IMG/VR virus record: IMGVR_UViG_3300030616_000054
Coordinates: 1-37,512 of that record
Length of the DNA: 37,512 nt
Direction: 5' to 3' (one strand)
Source: a virus
Position 1 is the first letter of the stretch, and every line of letters starts with the position of its first letter. Both the position numbers and the translations under genes were made by a program. Below, one piece after another: positions 27,787 to 36,595 of this stretch. A model generated the notes under the pieces. The model did not search any database, was not told where the DNA came from, and saw nothing but the letters and a program-made list of their open reading frames with translations.

Positions 27787-28146
27787 ATGGATACACTTGA
27801 TCTGAATGCACCGGTCGAACGGCCGAAGGTAAGGCTCGGCGAAAAGGAGTTCGAGCTCCTGGCTCAGGACGATATGAGCCTCAAGGACGCCGCTCTGATA
27901 AAGAGCGTACACAAGAAGTTTAAGACTCTCTCGGAGTCGGAAGAGCTCGCCGAGGAGGTGGCGGAGAAGTTTCTCGCCGACCTCGACAGGGCGATAAAAA
28001 CACTCTTCGTCGAAATTTCGGATGAAGATTTCGCGAAGCTCGAGACGTGGCAGAAGAGCCGGATCCTCGATTTCTGGGGGAAGCAGATGAAGGCCCAGCG
28101 CGAGGACGCCGAGGGAGAGTCGGCGGAGGAAAACCCTACCGAGTAG
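27787..28146 (+). CDS. Tail assembly chaperone (gpG-like)
   Basis: 119 residues with AAGGAGAG upstream. An acidic, helical protein (EFELLAQDDMSLKDAALIKSVHKKFKTLSESEELAEEVAEKFLADLDRAIKTLF) matches the N-terminal chaperone that coats the tape measure during tail assembly. A slippery heptamer AAACCCT at 28131-28137, just before the TAG at 28144, can shift ribosomes by -1 into the next frame, as in lambda G/GT. Confidence 0.82.
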   Translation: MDTLDLNAPVERPKVRLGEKEFELLAQDDMSLKDAALIKSVHKKFKTLSESEELAEEVAEKFLADLDRAIKTLFVEISDEDFAKLETWQKSRILDFWGKQMKAQREDAEGESAEENPTE

Positions 28147-28463
28147 TCGCCGACCTGCAGCGCTTCTACGGCGGCTCGCCTCGAGAGTGGCTCGAGCTCC
28201 CGTCCGGGCTGTGCGACATGATGGTGCGGGAGATGCCGCGGCTGCGCGCGCAGGAGGCCCTCGAGACGGCGACGGCGGTATGGGTCGGATGTGGAAACGG
28301 CAAGAAAGAGGCGGTTCGCAAGACGGTCGCCGAATGGGAGAGACGGATGCGGCGCGGCGAGCCGGTGCAGAGGATGGAGCTCAGCCGCGATCAGGTAGAC
28401 GCGCTCATGCGTGCGAAGGGGATTAGCGTAGAATGGCAGAGTCGCTCGGACAAGCAGTCCTAA
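27787..28463 (+). CDS. Frameshifted tail assembly chaperone (gpGT-like, -1 at AAACCCT)
   Basis: Reading A-AAC-CCT (28131-28137) and slipping -1 joins the gpG-like frame to the frame ending at 28463, giving a 225-residue protein. The added 108 residues begin YRVVADLQRFYGGSPREWLELPSG and include a helical domain (RAQEALETATAVWVGCG), the T domain that contacts tube and tape measure. The downstream frame has no good start or ribosome-binding site of its own. It overlaps the tape-measure start by 31 bp. Confidence 0.8.
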
Positions 28464-30532
28464 CGCTTACAGTAGATCCGACGAAGTACGACAAGGCGAT
28501 GGACTCGGCGCACGCGCGTGTGCTGAAGCTCGGCCAGTCGTTCCAGAAGGTCGGCAAAACCCTCACTCTCGGCGTAACGCTCCCGCTCGCCGCTGTTGGA
28601 GTGGCCGCCGGCAAGGCCTCGAGCGACCTGGCCGAGTCGATGAACGCGGTCAATGTAGTGTTCGGTGACTCGGCCGATAAGATCGCCGCCTGGGGCAAGA
28701 CGGCCGCCGATAGCGCCGGGCTCGCGCAGAGCGACTTCAACCAGGCCGCGACCACCATCGGCTCGATGCTGCAGAACGTAGCGATGAGCGCAGAGGACGC
28801 GGCCGACTGGTCGATCACACTCACACAGCGCGCGGCCGACATGGCCTCGGTATTCAATACCGACGTGAGCGACGCTCTCGGGGCGATTCAGGCGGGGATC
28901 CGCGGGGAGATCGATCCGCTCGAGCGCTTCGGCGTCGGGCTCTCGATGGCAGCCGTCCAGGCGTACGCCGTGGAGAAGGGGATCGCGGCCGCCGGCGCGG
29001 AGATGACGAACCAGCAGAAGATCACCGCACGGCTCGGGCTGCTGATGGAGCAGACGAGCAAGGTCGCAGGCGACTTCGCCAACACCGCCGATCAGAGTGC
29101 AAACAGCTTCCGCGTGCTCAAGAGCCGTGTGGAGAACGTCGCCGCTCGCATCGGCGAGAAGCTCCTGCCGATCTTCGACAAGGCGGTCGATACGGTGAGC
29201 CGCGTTGTGGACTGGATAGACTCGCTGTCGGACAGCCAGCAGAAGCTCCTGCTCATCTTCGCCGGCACCGCCGCCGCAGTCGGGCCGGCGCTCAGCGTGA
29301 TCGGCACGGCCGTCACCACAGTGACGCGGCTCGGGACCGCTCTCGGCGTGGCGAATACCGCGATGCTCGGACCCCTCGGTCTGATCGCCCTGGTCGTTGG
29401 CCTCGGCGTTGCCCTTGGCGCTACCGCTACTGCGGCCGACCGCGCGAAGCGCAGCGTGACCGGGATCGGGAGCTACGAGGAGCTGCGGAACCTGCAGAAG
29501 TCCACGCGCGCGATCGAGGCGCGCTCGCAGGCGATCGAGGACGCGTACCGACCGATGGATGCACTGGCGAAGCGCTCGGAGGCGATGGAGGAGCACTGGA
29601 AGGGGATCCAGGACGCAGCCGAGGAGACGCAGAAACAGGCCTCCGCGACTACCGCCGAGATGGAGCGGCAGAAACAGCTCGCCGAGGAGCGGTTCAACGA
29701 GACTTTCGCCGGGATGGAGGACTACCTCGAGAGCCAGAAAACGGAGCTCGAGCGGCTGAAAGAGACCCGCGCAGAATGGGCAGGACTGCAGTTCCTAAAA
29801 AGTCAGACCTACCAGCTCGACGTTCAGGCCGAGGCGCTCCGGCTCCTCGATGAGGAGATAGCGGCGCTCGAACAGGGGAGCGAGAAGACACTGGACTTTA
29901 CCGCCTCTCTCGATACGCTGCGAGAGACGGGAAACGCGACCTACCAGGAAATGAAGGATGACCTGAAGGAGGCGGGAACGCTGACGCGGGATCTCGACAA
30001 GGCGACCGAGGATCTCGCCGATACCGTGGTCGGAGTGCTCAAGACCGGATTCGAGGAGACCTTCCAGTCTATCGGCGAGGCGGCCGAGAGCGGGAAGGAT
30101 ATCATGAACGCCTTCGGGAAGTCGGTCACGCTCGTGTTCGCGAACCTCCTCGACGCGATCGGAGAGTACCTGCTCAAGATGGCGCTTGCGTACGCCCTGG
30201 CCCTGCAGTGGGGCAAGGCGGCACTGGCGACCGCAGGGGCCGCGGCGGCGTTCGCCGCCGCCGGCTTCGTCCGCTCCTGGGCAGAGCACGCCTTCGCAGA
30301 GGGCGGCGTGATCGCCGAGCCGGTAGTCGGCGTCGGCCTCACCTCCGGTGAGTCGTACTCCTTCGGCGAGCGTGGTCCCGAGCGCGTGGATCCGCTTCAC
30401 GGCGGAGGCGGCGGGAGCATGCGCCCCTTGAGGATCTATCTCGACCGGCGGCTCTGGTACGACGGGATGTATAACGCGAGCGTCAACGGCGATATCGTGA
30501 TCCATCCGCACGGAGTGAGGGTGAGGCGATGA
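28433..30532 (+). CDS. Tail tape measure protein
   Basis: 699 residues. N-terminal phage tape-measure signature (LGQSFQKVGKTLTLGVTLPLAAVGVAAGKASSDLAESMNAVNVVFG...AADSAGLAQSDFNQAATTIGSML...ALGAIQAGIRGEIDPLERFGVGLS). Hydrophobic segments lie near 290-335 and 575-610. Long helical stretches in between (SEAMEEHWKGIQDAAEETQKQASATTAEMERQKQLAEERFNETF). It sets tail length and is ejected with the DNA. At 0.15 nm per residue the tail would be about 105 nm. Confidence 0.93.
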   Translation: MAESLGQAVLTLTVDPTKYDKAMDSAHARVLKLGQSFQKVGKTLTLGVTLPLAAVGVAAGKASSDLAESMNAVNVVFGDSADKIAAWGKTAADSAGLAQSDFNQAATTIGSMLQNVAMSAEDAADWSITLTQRAADMASVFNTDVSDALGAIQAGIRGEIDPLERFGVGLSMAAVQAYAVEKGIAAAGAEMTNQQKITARLGLLMEQTSKVAGDFANTADQSANSFRVLKSRVENVAARIGEKLLPIFDKAVDTVSRVVDWIDSLSDSQQKLLLIFAGTAAAVGPALSVIGTAVTTVTRLGTALGVANTAMLGPLGLIALVVGLGVALGATATAADRAKRSVTGIGSYEELRNLQKSTRAIEARSQAIEDAYRPMDALAKRSEAMEEHWKGIQDAAEETQKQASATTAEMERQKQLAEERFNETFAGMEDYLESQKTELERLKETRAEWAGLQFLKSQTYQLDVQAEALRLLDEEIAALEQGSEKTLDFTASLDTLRETGNATYQEMKDDLKEAGTLTRDLDKATEDLADTVVGVLKTGFEETFQSIGEAAESGKDIMNAFGKSVTLVFANLLDAIGEYLLKMALAYALALQWGKAALATAGAAAAFAAAGFVRSWAEHAFAEGGVIAEPVVGVGLTSGESYSFGERGPERVDPLHGGGGGSMRPLRIYLDRRLWYDGMYNASVNGDIVIHPHGVRVRR

Positions 30533-31275
30533 GAGCACACTACGTAAATCTGATCGACAGCGCGACGCTCACGAGCGATAACGAGAATCCGAGTTATCCG
30601 CTCACCGCGCTGCAGCATATCCACCTGGCGAATCCATTCCGCTTCAACTCGCTCGCGGCGAGCTATATCGACATAGACCTGGGGTCGGCGCAGGCGGCGA
30701 AGTCGATCGGGATAATCAGCAATCTCACCGCCGCCGCGACGATCACGCTCAAGGGCCACAGCGACACATCGAGCTGGGGGGCCCCGGACGTGGAGGAGAC
30801 GGTGACAGCGGCCGACCGGAACCTGATGCACTACTTCACCGAGGAGACATACCGCTACTGGCGCCTGGAGATCACCGACGCGGCAAATCCGGACGGGTAC
30901 GTGGAGATCAATCGGCTGTACCTCGGCGGGTATCTACAGATGCCCCGATTCGCTGGCGGCCTGCAGATCACACACGAGGATCTCTCGAGTCGTCGCTTCT
31001 CGCCGGCAGGTCAGCCGTTCAGCGTCGAGCGCGGCCGCCGGCGCAGCGTCGCCTTCAACCTCCCGTTCGTCCTGGCGACCGAGAAGGCGAGCTACGACAC
31101 GGTGCTCGAGACGGTCGGGATCCATACGCCGTTGTGGGTCGCAGTGTGGGAGAGCGACTTCACGAAGCTCGAGCCGTTGTACGTGCTGCACGCCGAGGGG
31201 AAGGTGAACTGGCGAAAGATCAGCACCGGCGACTGGCTCTGGGAAGCGGACCTTGAGTATATAGAGAGCAAGTAA
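30529..31275 (+). CDS. Tail-tip protein with discoidin-like beta-sandwich (distal-tail candidate)
   Basis: 248 residues starting in an ATGA overlap with the tape measure. Residues 8-135 (HLANPFRFNSLAASYIDIDLGSAQAAKSIGIISNLTAAATITLKGHSD ... YRYWRLEITDAANPDGYVEINRLYLGG) resemble F5/8 type C-like domains used in siphovirus tail tips. The rest is beta-rich with FSVERGRRRSVAFNLPFV. Position after the tape measure suits a distal-tail or Tal-associated protein. Confidence 0.65.
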   Translation: MRAHYVNLIDSATLTSDNENPSYPLTALQHIHLANPFRFNSLAASYIDIDLGSAQAAKSIGIISNLTAAATITLKGHSDTSSWGAPDVEETVTAADRNLMHYFTEETYRYWRLEITDAANPDGYVEINRLYLGGYLQMPRFAGGLQITHEDLSSRRFSPAGQPFSVERGRRRSVAFNLPFVLATEKASYDTVLETVGIHTPLWVAVWESDFTKLEPLYVLHAEGKVNWRKISTGDWLWEADLEYIESK

Positions 31276-31284
31276 GGGGGAGAG

Positions 31285-32172
31285 ATGAGCGATAAAATCA
31301 GCATACCTGACGGGAGTACCTGGAACGCCACCGACGTTGCGAACACGATCAACTGGATCACGCAGATCCTGACCGGCAAGAGCGAAATTTCATTCTCGAA
31401 TATGACCGGCACCAGCGAGCCGAAGCTGCAGGCCGGCGGGATCGTAGAAGTCAACGGCGTGCTCTACTCCGCATCGGCCGAGAAATCGAACACCGGATGG
31501 AGCGGGATCGCGAACTCGACGCAGGCGTATCTGTACGCCGTGATCACCAGCGACAATATCGTCCCGACCTGGTCGACGACCGCGCCGACCTGGAGCGATG
31601 CGAAGAACGGCTGGTACGAGAGCGGGACGACGAAGAAGTGCATGCTCACCAGCTACAAGGACGCGAGCGGAAACTACACCCTGAAGCGCTTCCTCCCGCA
31701 GAAAAAGGACAGCACCGTACACGGGATCGAGACGATCACCAGCGGGAGCGGGAACTGGACCGTCCCGGTGGGTGTGACACAGATCAAGGCGACGATTGTC
31801 GGGGCCGGAGGGGGAGGTGGTGCACCGACTATAGATGATGGTGATGACGGAGGAGACACAGTTTTCAACGGAGTGACTGCCTCTGGGGGAAACGGAGGCC
31901 ATGAGGCATATCAAGACGGCAATGGACTCTCCGGACATGCGAGCCATGACGGGCTAGTAGCGGGGAACGGAGGTATGGGAGCAGTCGAGAGACTTGGTGA
32001 CGTAAGATATTCAGGAACAGATGGCGGTGGCGGCAAGATAAAAATAGAAATCATGGCCGTCTCTCCAGGATCTCTACTTGCCTATTCCATAGGGAGTGGG
32101 GGAGCTGGCGGAAACAACGGTTCGTATACAGGTGGCAATGGGGGCGATGGGGAAATAATCATCGAGTACTGA
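31285..32172 (+). CDS. Tail fibre/receptor-binding protein with Gly-rich tip
   Basis: 295 residues with AAGGGGGAGAG upstream. The N-terminal 160 residues resemble fibre-shaft proteins. The C-terminal 120 residues are glycine rich (VGAGGGGG, GVTASGGNGG, GSGGAGGNNG), the pattern of polyglycine-II receptor-binding tips or 'Gly-rich' adhesins. DNA composition changes at about 31820 to lower GC with unusual codons, a sign that the tip was exchanged by recombination. It probably contacts the host surface. Confidence 0.7.
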   Translation: MSDKISIPDGSTWNATDVANTINWITQILTGKSEISFSNMTGTSEPKLQAGGIVEVNGVLYSASAEKSNTGWSGIANSTQAYLYAVITSDNIVPTWSTTAPTWSDAKNGWYESGTTKKCMLTSYKDASGNYTLKRFLPQKKDSTVHGIETITSGSGNWTVPVGVTQIKATIVGAGGGGGAPTIDDGDDGGDTVFNGVTASGGNGGHEAYQDGNGLSGHASHDGLVAGNGGMGAVERLGDVRYSGTDGGGGKIKIEIMAVSPGSLLAYSIGSGGAGGNNGSYTGGNGGDGEIIIEY

Positions 32173-32173
32173 T

Positions 32174-33982
32174 ATGGACACGGTAATATTTGAGTTCGAC
32201 AGAGGAATTATCCGCGATCTCTTTTACTTCTCCGAACCGGGTATCTGCTCGGCCGTACTCACTATGCCCTATCAGTTCGTCGTTTCCTTCGGCGCCTTCG
32301 CCGATACCTATAACTTCCCCTCGACGCGGATCGAGCTCAAAAGCGTAGCGGTACTGCAGGACGGGACCTGGCGGGAGCTGCGGCTCACCACGAGCAAGGC
32401 GAACCTACGGACGCAGAACGAGAGCTTCTATTTCGAGGGGAACGTGTCGAACCAGGAGATTCATCTGCACCTCGATGATTTTCGGCCCTGGTGGAGCGTG
32501 GACCGGATCAAGCTCGGGTACACGAAGGGGTACAGTAACAACGGCTATCACAACGGCACGATTTACTATCCGCCGGCGCTCGTTACCGCAGGGCTTAGCG
32601 TACGGCGCGGGGTCAAGGGCGTGCTTGAGTCGAGCTCCTGGTACGCCGAGAACAGCGTCCAGATTCTGAACCTCGAGGGCGAGCTCGACGACATAGCGAC
32701 CTGGGGGCTGTTCAACCGGCCGGCGCGGCTGTACGTCGGAAATAAGACCGAGGCGATGAGCTCCTTCCATCAGCTCCTCGCGAGCCGGATCGCGGCGGTC
32801 CCGGCAGCGAGTGCCGAGAGCGCGGAGATCCGCCTGCAGGAGAGGAAGAAGTACTGGAGTGATAAGATCGGCACGGCGACCTACTCCACAAGCGATTGGC
32901 CGAACCTGCCGGACAAGTACGTCGATAAACGGATCCGCCTCGCCTTCGGCCAGGTCGAGGGGATCAAGTGCGTCCCGGTTGACGAGTATACCTGGAAGAT
33001 CTGCGACGTGCTCGACTACAGCGGGATCAAAGAGATCGAGGCAGTCTACAAGGAAGGGGTGGCTGTATCGACCGCCACCGAGGACCTGGCCGCGGCGACA
33101 TTCACGCTCTCGAGCGAGGACGCCGACGGGTACGACGACGACATCACCGCCGACGTCAAGGGAGTGGTCGACGGCGACGGGGATATGATCGCGAACGTCC
33201 TCACGATCGCCCGCGAGCTCATGCGCTACTACAGAGGGATCGAGTATATCTCGGACAACTTCGACACCACCGCCTGGGCTGCGCTGGAGGCCGGCGCTCC
33301 CGACGGAGCTCTGGTGATCGACGGCGAGGAGCTCAGGGACGTGCTCGATCTGCTCGCCCTTTCGGCCCGCGTCACGATGTTCGCAACGCGCGCGGGACTG
33401 ATCTCGATCGTGCGCGCCGATGAGACGAAGTCGGTCAGTGACGGTATCGTGCGGAGCCACAGTATCGACGGCGAGCTCGCCGCCGAGTACGACGACGAGG
33501 GCGTGGTCACCTCGCTGGAGATCGAGCACGACAGCGACCACGCGGACGATGAGCCGTACGTGTATCTCTACGACGAGCAGGAGACCGATATCTACCGCGA
33601 GTATGAGCGCAGGGAGACTGGGAAGTTCCGGGTCGCGATCAAGAGCCGCACCGACGTTGAAACGTGGGCGGAGTGGGCGATCGAGTTCTTCAGCTCCGTG
33701 CCGACATACTTCGGGGCCTCGGTGCCGATGGACGATTACGTCGAGTGGCTTTTCTTCGACACGCTCTTTCTCGAGGTCAACCACTGGGGTCGCGAGTGGT
33801 ACGGGACTGTGAAGGCGCTGATCGAGTCGCTTGAGCTGCGTCTCGATGACATGATGATCGGCTGGCGGCTGCGGTACATCGGCACGCTCGAGAGCGGGTA
33901 CGAGCCGCTCGCCGGCGAAAGCCTTGAGATCCTTACCGATGAGGATGGGGCGACACTATACACGGATCCGGAGGTGGCATAA
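32174..33982 (+). CDS. Tail hub/tip protein
   Basis: 602 residues, 1 bp after the previous stop. A beta-rich protein (VVSFGAFADTYNFPSTRIELKS, IRLAFGQVEGIKCVPVDEYTWKICD, ADETKSVSDGIVRSHSIDGELAAEYDDEGVVTSLEIEHDSD). Size, position and the FGxVxGIxxVPVDxxxWKICD segment suggest a tail-hub or baseplate-like protein that closes the tube. The function is inferred from gene order. Confidence 0.65.
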   Translation: MDTVIFEFDRGIIRDLFYFSEPGICSAVLTMPYQFVVSFGAFADTYNFPSTRIELKSVAVLQDGTWRELRLTTSKANLRTQNESFYFEGNVSNQEIHLHLDDFRPWWSVDRIKLGYTKGYSNNGYHNGTIYYPPALVTAGLSVRRGVKGVLESSSWYAENSVQILNLEGELDDIATWGLFNRPARLYVGNKTEAMSSFHQLLASRIAAVPAASAESAEIRLQERKKYWSDKIGTATYSTSDWPNLPDKYVDKRIRLAFGQVEGIKCVPVDEYTWKICDVLDYSGIKEIEAVYKEGVAVSTATEDLAAATFTLSSEDADGYDDDITADVKGVVDGDGDMIANVLTIARELMRYYRGIEYISDNFDTTAWAALEAGAPDGALVIDGEELRDVLDLLALSARVTMFATRAGLISIVRADETKSVSDGIVRSHSIDGELAAEYDDEGVVTSLEIEHDSDHADDEPYVYLYDEQETDIYREYERRETGKFRVAIKSRTDVETWAEWAIEFFSSVPTYFGASVPMDDYVEWLFFDTLFLEVNHWGREWYGTVKALIESLELRLDDMMIGWRLRYIGTLESGYEPLAGESLEILTDEDGATLYTDPEVA

Positions 33983-34878
33983 TGAAATTCAGTGACTGGG
34001 TATCAAGCGTACTGGCGGCGGCGACGAGTATCGGCAGCAGCGATAAGTTCGTGATCCTGCAGAGCGGCTTGCCGAAGAGTGCAACGCGGAGCCTGCTCGG
34101 GGGATTCACCGCAGGGATGACGATGGACTATGTCGGCATCTCCGTCCCCTCCGGCTGGCTGTGGGTCCCGCTGGAGGCGACGACGATCAGCCGCACGACC
34201 TACGCGGATCTCTGGTCCGCTCTCGGATCGATCGACTGGTTCGCTCCGAACTCGACCGCCGCCTCGAACGCCGCGGGCGCCGGGACATTTCACCTGCCGA
34301 CCCTCGACGACTGCTATGTCAGGGGCGGTGTGCATGGGACAATATCAAGTGCTGATAACGCGAATAACGAGATAGAGATAGAGGACCAGCGGGGAACTAC
34401 TCTTACCGACTCACATCTTCGCGACGGCTCACCAATGCGGTTTTACGGTGCCGACCTTCCGTCAGGGCTAAGTGCATGGACAACCTATTATCTGTGTTGG
34501 GACTCTGGAAATTCTCAGTGGAAAATCTACACCACCGAGGCGGACGCGATAGCCGACAGCGGGAGCAATCAGCAGACCCTTGCAGATGACGGGTCTGGTA
34601 CCATGTACGCCACGCAGTTCGGGATTTCGCTCGATGATGCGATGCAGGGGCACTGGCATCAGACATATACATGGAACCAAACAGGAACGGGTGCTGGTGG
34701 TGGAAGCAATGCTATAGATCAGTCAAACTTGGATGCAAACCTTGCATCTAACGACTTGAGCAACCGCAGCTTTACCCGTGAGGCTATTACAGACGGCACC
34801 AACGGCACTCCCCGCACATCCAACGAGAGCAGAGGCAGAACCGGCTACATGGCGAAGATTATCTATACGGGAGTGTAG
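33982..34878 (+). CDS. Tail collar-domain fibre with inserted segment
   Basis: 298 residues, start overlapping the previous stop by one base. Residues 48-115 match a phage tail collar domain (YVGISVPSGWLWVPLEATTISRTTYADLWSALGS...FHLPTLDDCYVRG) and residues 222-226 return to the typical GHWHQ. About 105 residues are inserted between (LRDGSPMRFYGADLPSGLSAWTTYYLCWDSGNSQWKIYTT). From about 34330 to 34850 the GC content falls, indicating a recombined module. It is probably a host-recognition fibre. Confidence 0.75.
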   Translation: MKFSDWVSSVLAAATSIGSSDKFVILQSGLPKSATRSLLGGFTAGMTMDYVGISVPSGWLWVPLEATTISRTTYADLWSALGSIDWFAPNSTAASNAAGAGTFHLPTLDDCYVRGGVHGTISSADNANNEIEIEDQRGTTLTDSHLRDGSPMRFYGADLPSGLSAWTTYYLCWDSGNSQWKIYTTEADAIADSGSNQQTLADDGSGTMYATQFGISLDDAMQGHWHQTYTWNQTGTGAGGGSNAIDQSNLDANLASNDLSNRSFTREAITDGTNGTPRTSNESRGRTGYMAKIIYTGV

Positions 34879-34961
34879 CGTGAATGGAGCGGCGACTGGA
34901 AACGATCCTAAGCAACGACCTGCGCGACGGGATGATCTGCGTCGAGCGGAAGGGGGATAGT

Positions 34962-35384
34962 ATGGCAAAGCAGCAGCAGGCGGAGAAGGTGCCGGAGAAT
35001 TATATGACCGCGATCTTCGGCATGATGGAGCAGTTCGAGAAAGCGACATCGCGGCAGATCGAAACGGTCACGGTCGCGGTAAAAGAGAACGCGCTGAATA
35101 TCAAGCATAATGCCGAGAGTATCGGGAGGTTCACCGGGAAGCTCACGAACGGCTGGGGGGACACATTGAAGCGCCATGACGAGGAGATCAAGGAAAAGAT
35201 CAGCGAGAAAACCTTCAACTCGGCCATGAAAAGCATACGCGAGTATATAGACGAGAAGATCCACGGAGTCAATAAACAGCTCACCGTCCTGATGTGGATC
35301 TTCGGTATCTGCTTTCCGGCTCTGCTCGGGGCGATTATCACGCTGATAATTCTGGTGTCCCAGGGAGGAGGCTGCGGAGGATGA
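34962..35384 (+). CDS. Membrane-anchored coiled-coil protein (XhlA/holin-like)
   Basis: 140 residues from ATG 34962 with AAGGGGGA upstream; an in-frame ATG at 34884 has no good ribosome-binding site. Residues 20-100 are a coiled coil (FEKATSRQIETVTVAVKENALNIKHNAES). A single transmembrane helix follows near the C-terminus (LTVLMWIFGICFPALLGAIITLIILV). It resembles XhlA-type lysis proteins placed before the endolysin. It could be an accessory holin or anchor. Confidence 0.65.
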   Translation: MAKQQQAEKVPENYMTAIFGMMEQFEKATSRQIETVTVAVKENALNIKHNAESIGRFTGKLTNGWGDTLKRHDEEIKEKISEKTFNSAMKSIREYIDEKIHGVNKQLTVLMWIFGICFPALLGAIITLIILVSQGGGCGG

Positions 35385-35929
35385 GCGTCAACTGGGCCGC
35401 TTACGCGGCGGTGATGCAGGAGAAGATCGAGCAGCTCACGCTCGCAGAGCAATACCGGTACTGGGTCACCAACCTGATCGGCGCGCCGTACCGCTGGGGC
35501 CAGGAGGGACCGCTCGGAACCGACTGCTCGGGGACGATCGCCTTCGCGCTGTGGATGATGGGATTCGATATCCGCACCACGGCGCAGGGGCTTCTTGATC
35601 GAGTTTTCACCGTACCGTCCGACAGCTACGACGAAAGCAAGGCGCAGGCGGTCTTCTACCTCACGACGCGCGAGAGCAAGCACGGCGACCGCGTAGTACC
35701 GGCCGGCACGGCGATTCACGTCACCGCCCTGGTCGGCCCGGGGGTCGTGGTCAACGCCGGCGACACCGTGACGATATCGAGGCAGGAGTCGATCGAGGGA
35801 TGGTTCCGCACCCGTAAAGGTTCCGAATCGCGGATCCGTGCGATAGACTGGGAGGTGGCTCGACAGCTGAGCCAGCGCGGGACCGAGGCGTGGGGCGTGG
35901 ATCCGATCCTGATGGAGCTGCGGGGATGA
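35381..35929 (+). CDS. NlpC/P60 endolysin
   Basis: 182 residues from ATG 35381 with GGAGG upstream, overlapping the previous stop. GAPYRWGQEGPLGTDCSGTIAFAL contains the catalytic Cys49, and AIHVTALVG contains the His113 of the NlpC/P60 papain-like fold. It cuts the peptide part of peptidoglycan. No signal peptide is present, so it needs a holin for export. Confidence 0.9.
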   Translation: MSVNWAAYAAVMQEKIEQLTLAEQYRYWVTNLIGAPYRWGQEGPLGTDCSGTIAFALWMMGFDIRTTAQGLLDRVFTVPSDSYDESKAQAVFYLTTRESKHGDRVVPAGTAIHVTALVGPGVVVNAGDTVTISRQESIEGWFRTRKGSESRIRAIDWEVARQLSQRGTEAWGVDPILMELRG

Positions 35930-36123
35930 ACCGGAAATGGACGCTCGCGCGTTGGTCGATGGTCCTCGCGACCTGTGTGATAGCAGCCGGCATCGTGGGA
36001 TATTTCATCGGTAAAGAGGGGGCGGCGGGAATTATCATGCAGGGACTCGGAGGCGTGGCGGGAGTGCTCTCGATATACGGAGCGGTCAACGTTACGCAGA
36101 AAAGCGTCGAGAAAAAGGAGTAG
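35926..36123 (+). CDS. Holin candidate
   Basis: 65 residues starting in an ATGA overlap with the endolysin. Two hydrophobic helices (WSMVLATCVIAAGIVGYFIG and IIMQGLGGVAGVLSIYGAVNV) separated by a short turn, with a charged C-terminus (KSVEKKE), are the class II holin layout. The next gene's start lies 3 bp after its stop. Confidence 0.75.
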   Translation: MNRKWTLARWSMVLATCVIAAGIVGYFIGKEGAAGIIMQGLGGVAGVLSIYGAVNVTQKSVEKKE

Positions 36124-36125
36124 TG

Positions 36126-36560
36126 ATGAAATGGAGAGTATTCGCAGCGCTGGCGTTGGTCTGCTTATTCTGCTTCTGTTCACCGCCGGCGGCTATCTCG
36201 CAGGACTACGGAGAGGCGCGCCTGATAGCGGAGCTCGAGTCGATATTGTTGAACTACGAAGCGCATACCGCGAAGCTGCATCGATCGCTGAGCTCGCAGG
36301 ACGAGAGGCTGACGAGCTTACTGGAGAAATCGGCCAACTTAGAGCGCGACTTGAACGCAGCCTTGAGACGAGCCGAGAGCTCCGAGAGCAAATCGCAGGA
36401 GCTGCAGCAGACAATAGCGACGCTCAGGACATCGCTCGAGAGCTTGCAGAAACAAATCGAAGGTTTAGAGAGCTCCTTGAAGCGGCAGAGGTGGCTCCGC
36501 ATTAGAGACGCGCTCGGAGCCCTGGGGGCGGGGATCCTGGCCGGCGTGCTGCTGCTATAA
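36126..36560 (+). CDS. Spanin-like lysis protein, outer frame
   Basis: 144 residues from ATG 36126 with AAGGAG upstream. N-terminal signal-like segment (VFAALALVCLFCFCSPPAAIS) with closely spaced cysteines, but no strict lipobox. The middle is a coiled coil (RLTSLLEKSANLERDLNAALRRAES, KSQELQQTIATLRTSLESLQKQIEGLES). A C-terminal transmembrane helix follows (LGALGAGILAGVLLL). It fully contains the frame at 36131-36505. Whether it is an o-spanin-like or unimolecular spanin is open. Confidence 0.65.
   Translation: MKWRVFAALALVCLFCFCSPPAAISQDYGEARLIAELESILLNYEAHTAKLHRSLSSQDERLTSLLEKSANLERDLNAALRRAESSESKSQELQQTIATLRTSLESLQKQIEGLESSLKRQRWLRIRDALGALGAGILAGVLLL
36131..36505 (+). CDS. Spanin-like lysis protein, nested frame (i-spanin-like)
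   Basis: 124 residues from ATG 36131, entirely within the previous gene in the +2 frame and sharing its ribosome-binding site. Residues 1-28 have one signal-anchor helix (VGLLILLLFTAGGYLAGL). The rest is a charged coiled coil (LTGEIGQLRARLERSLETSRELREQIAG, ELAETNRRFRELLEAAE), the Rz-type i-spanin layout. Both frames have protein-like sequence, as in the nested Rz/Rz1 genes of lambda. It may connect the inner membrane to the outer spanin partner. Confidence 0.65.
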   Translation: MESIRSAGVGLLILLLFTAGGYLAGLRRGAPDSGARVDIVELRSAYREAASIAELAGREADELTGEIGQLRARLERSLETSRELREQIAGAAADNSDAQDIARELAETNRRFRELLEAAEVAPH

Positions 36561-36563
36561 ATA

Positions 36564-36595
36564 AGCCCCGCATAATGCGGGGCTACTGGTTTTTC
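36564..36595. terminator. Bidirectional terminator between lysis genes and the attR operon
   Basis: AGCCCCGCATAATGCGGGGCT (perfect 9-bp stem, 36564-36584), then ACTGGTTTTT. It ends the late operon. The other strand reads TTAT after the stem, so termination of the leftward operon may be weaker. Confidence 0.8.

Noticed and set aside
32405-33784. 459-codon open frame on the minus strand
   Set aside because: Shadow of the tail hub gene caused by high GC. It has biased composition, no neighbours on that strand and no start signals.
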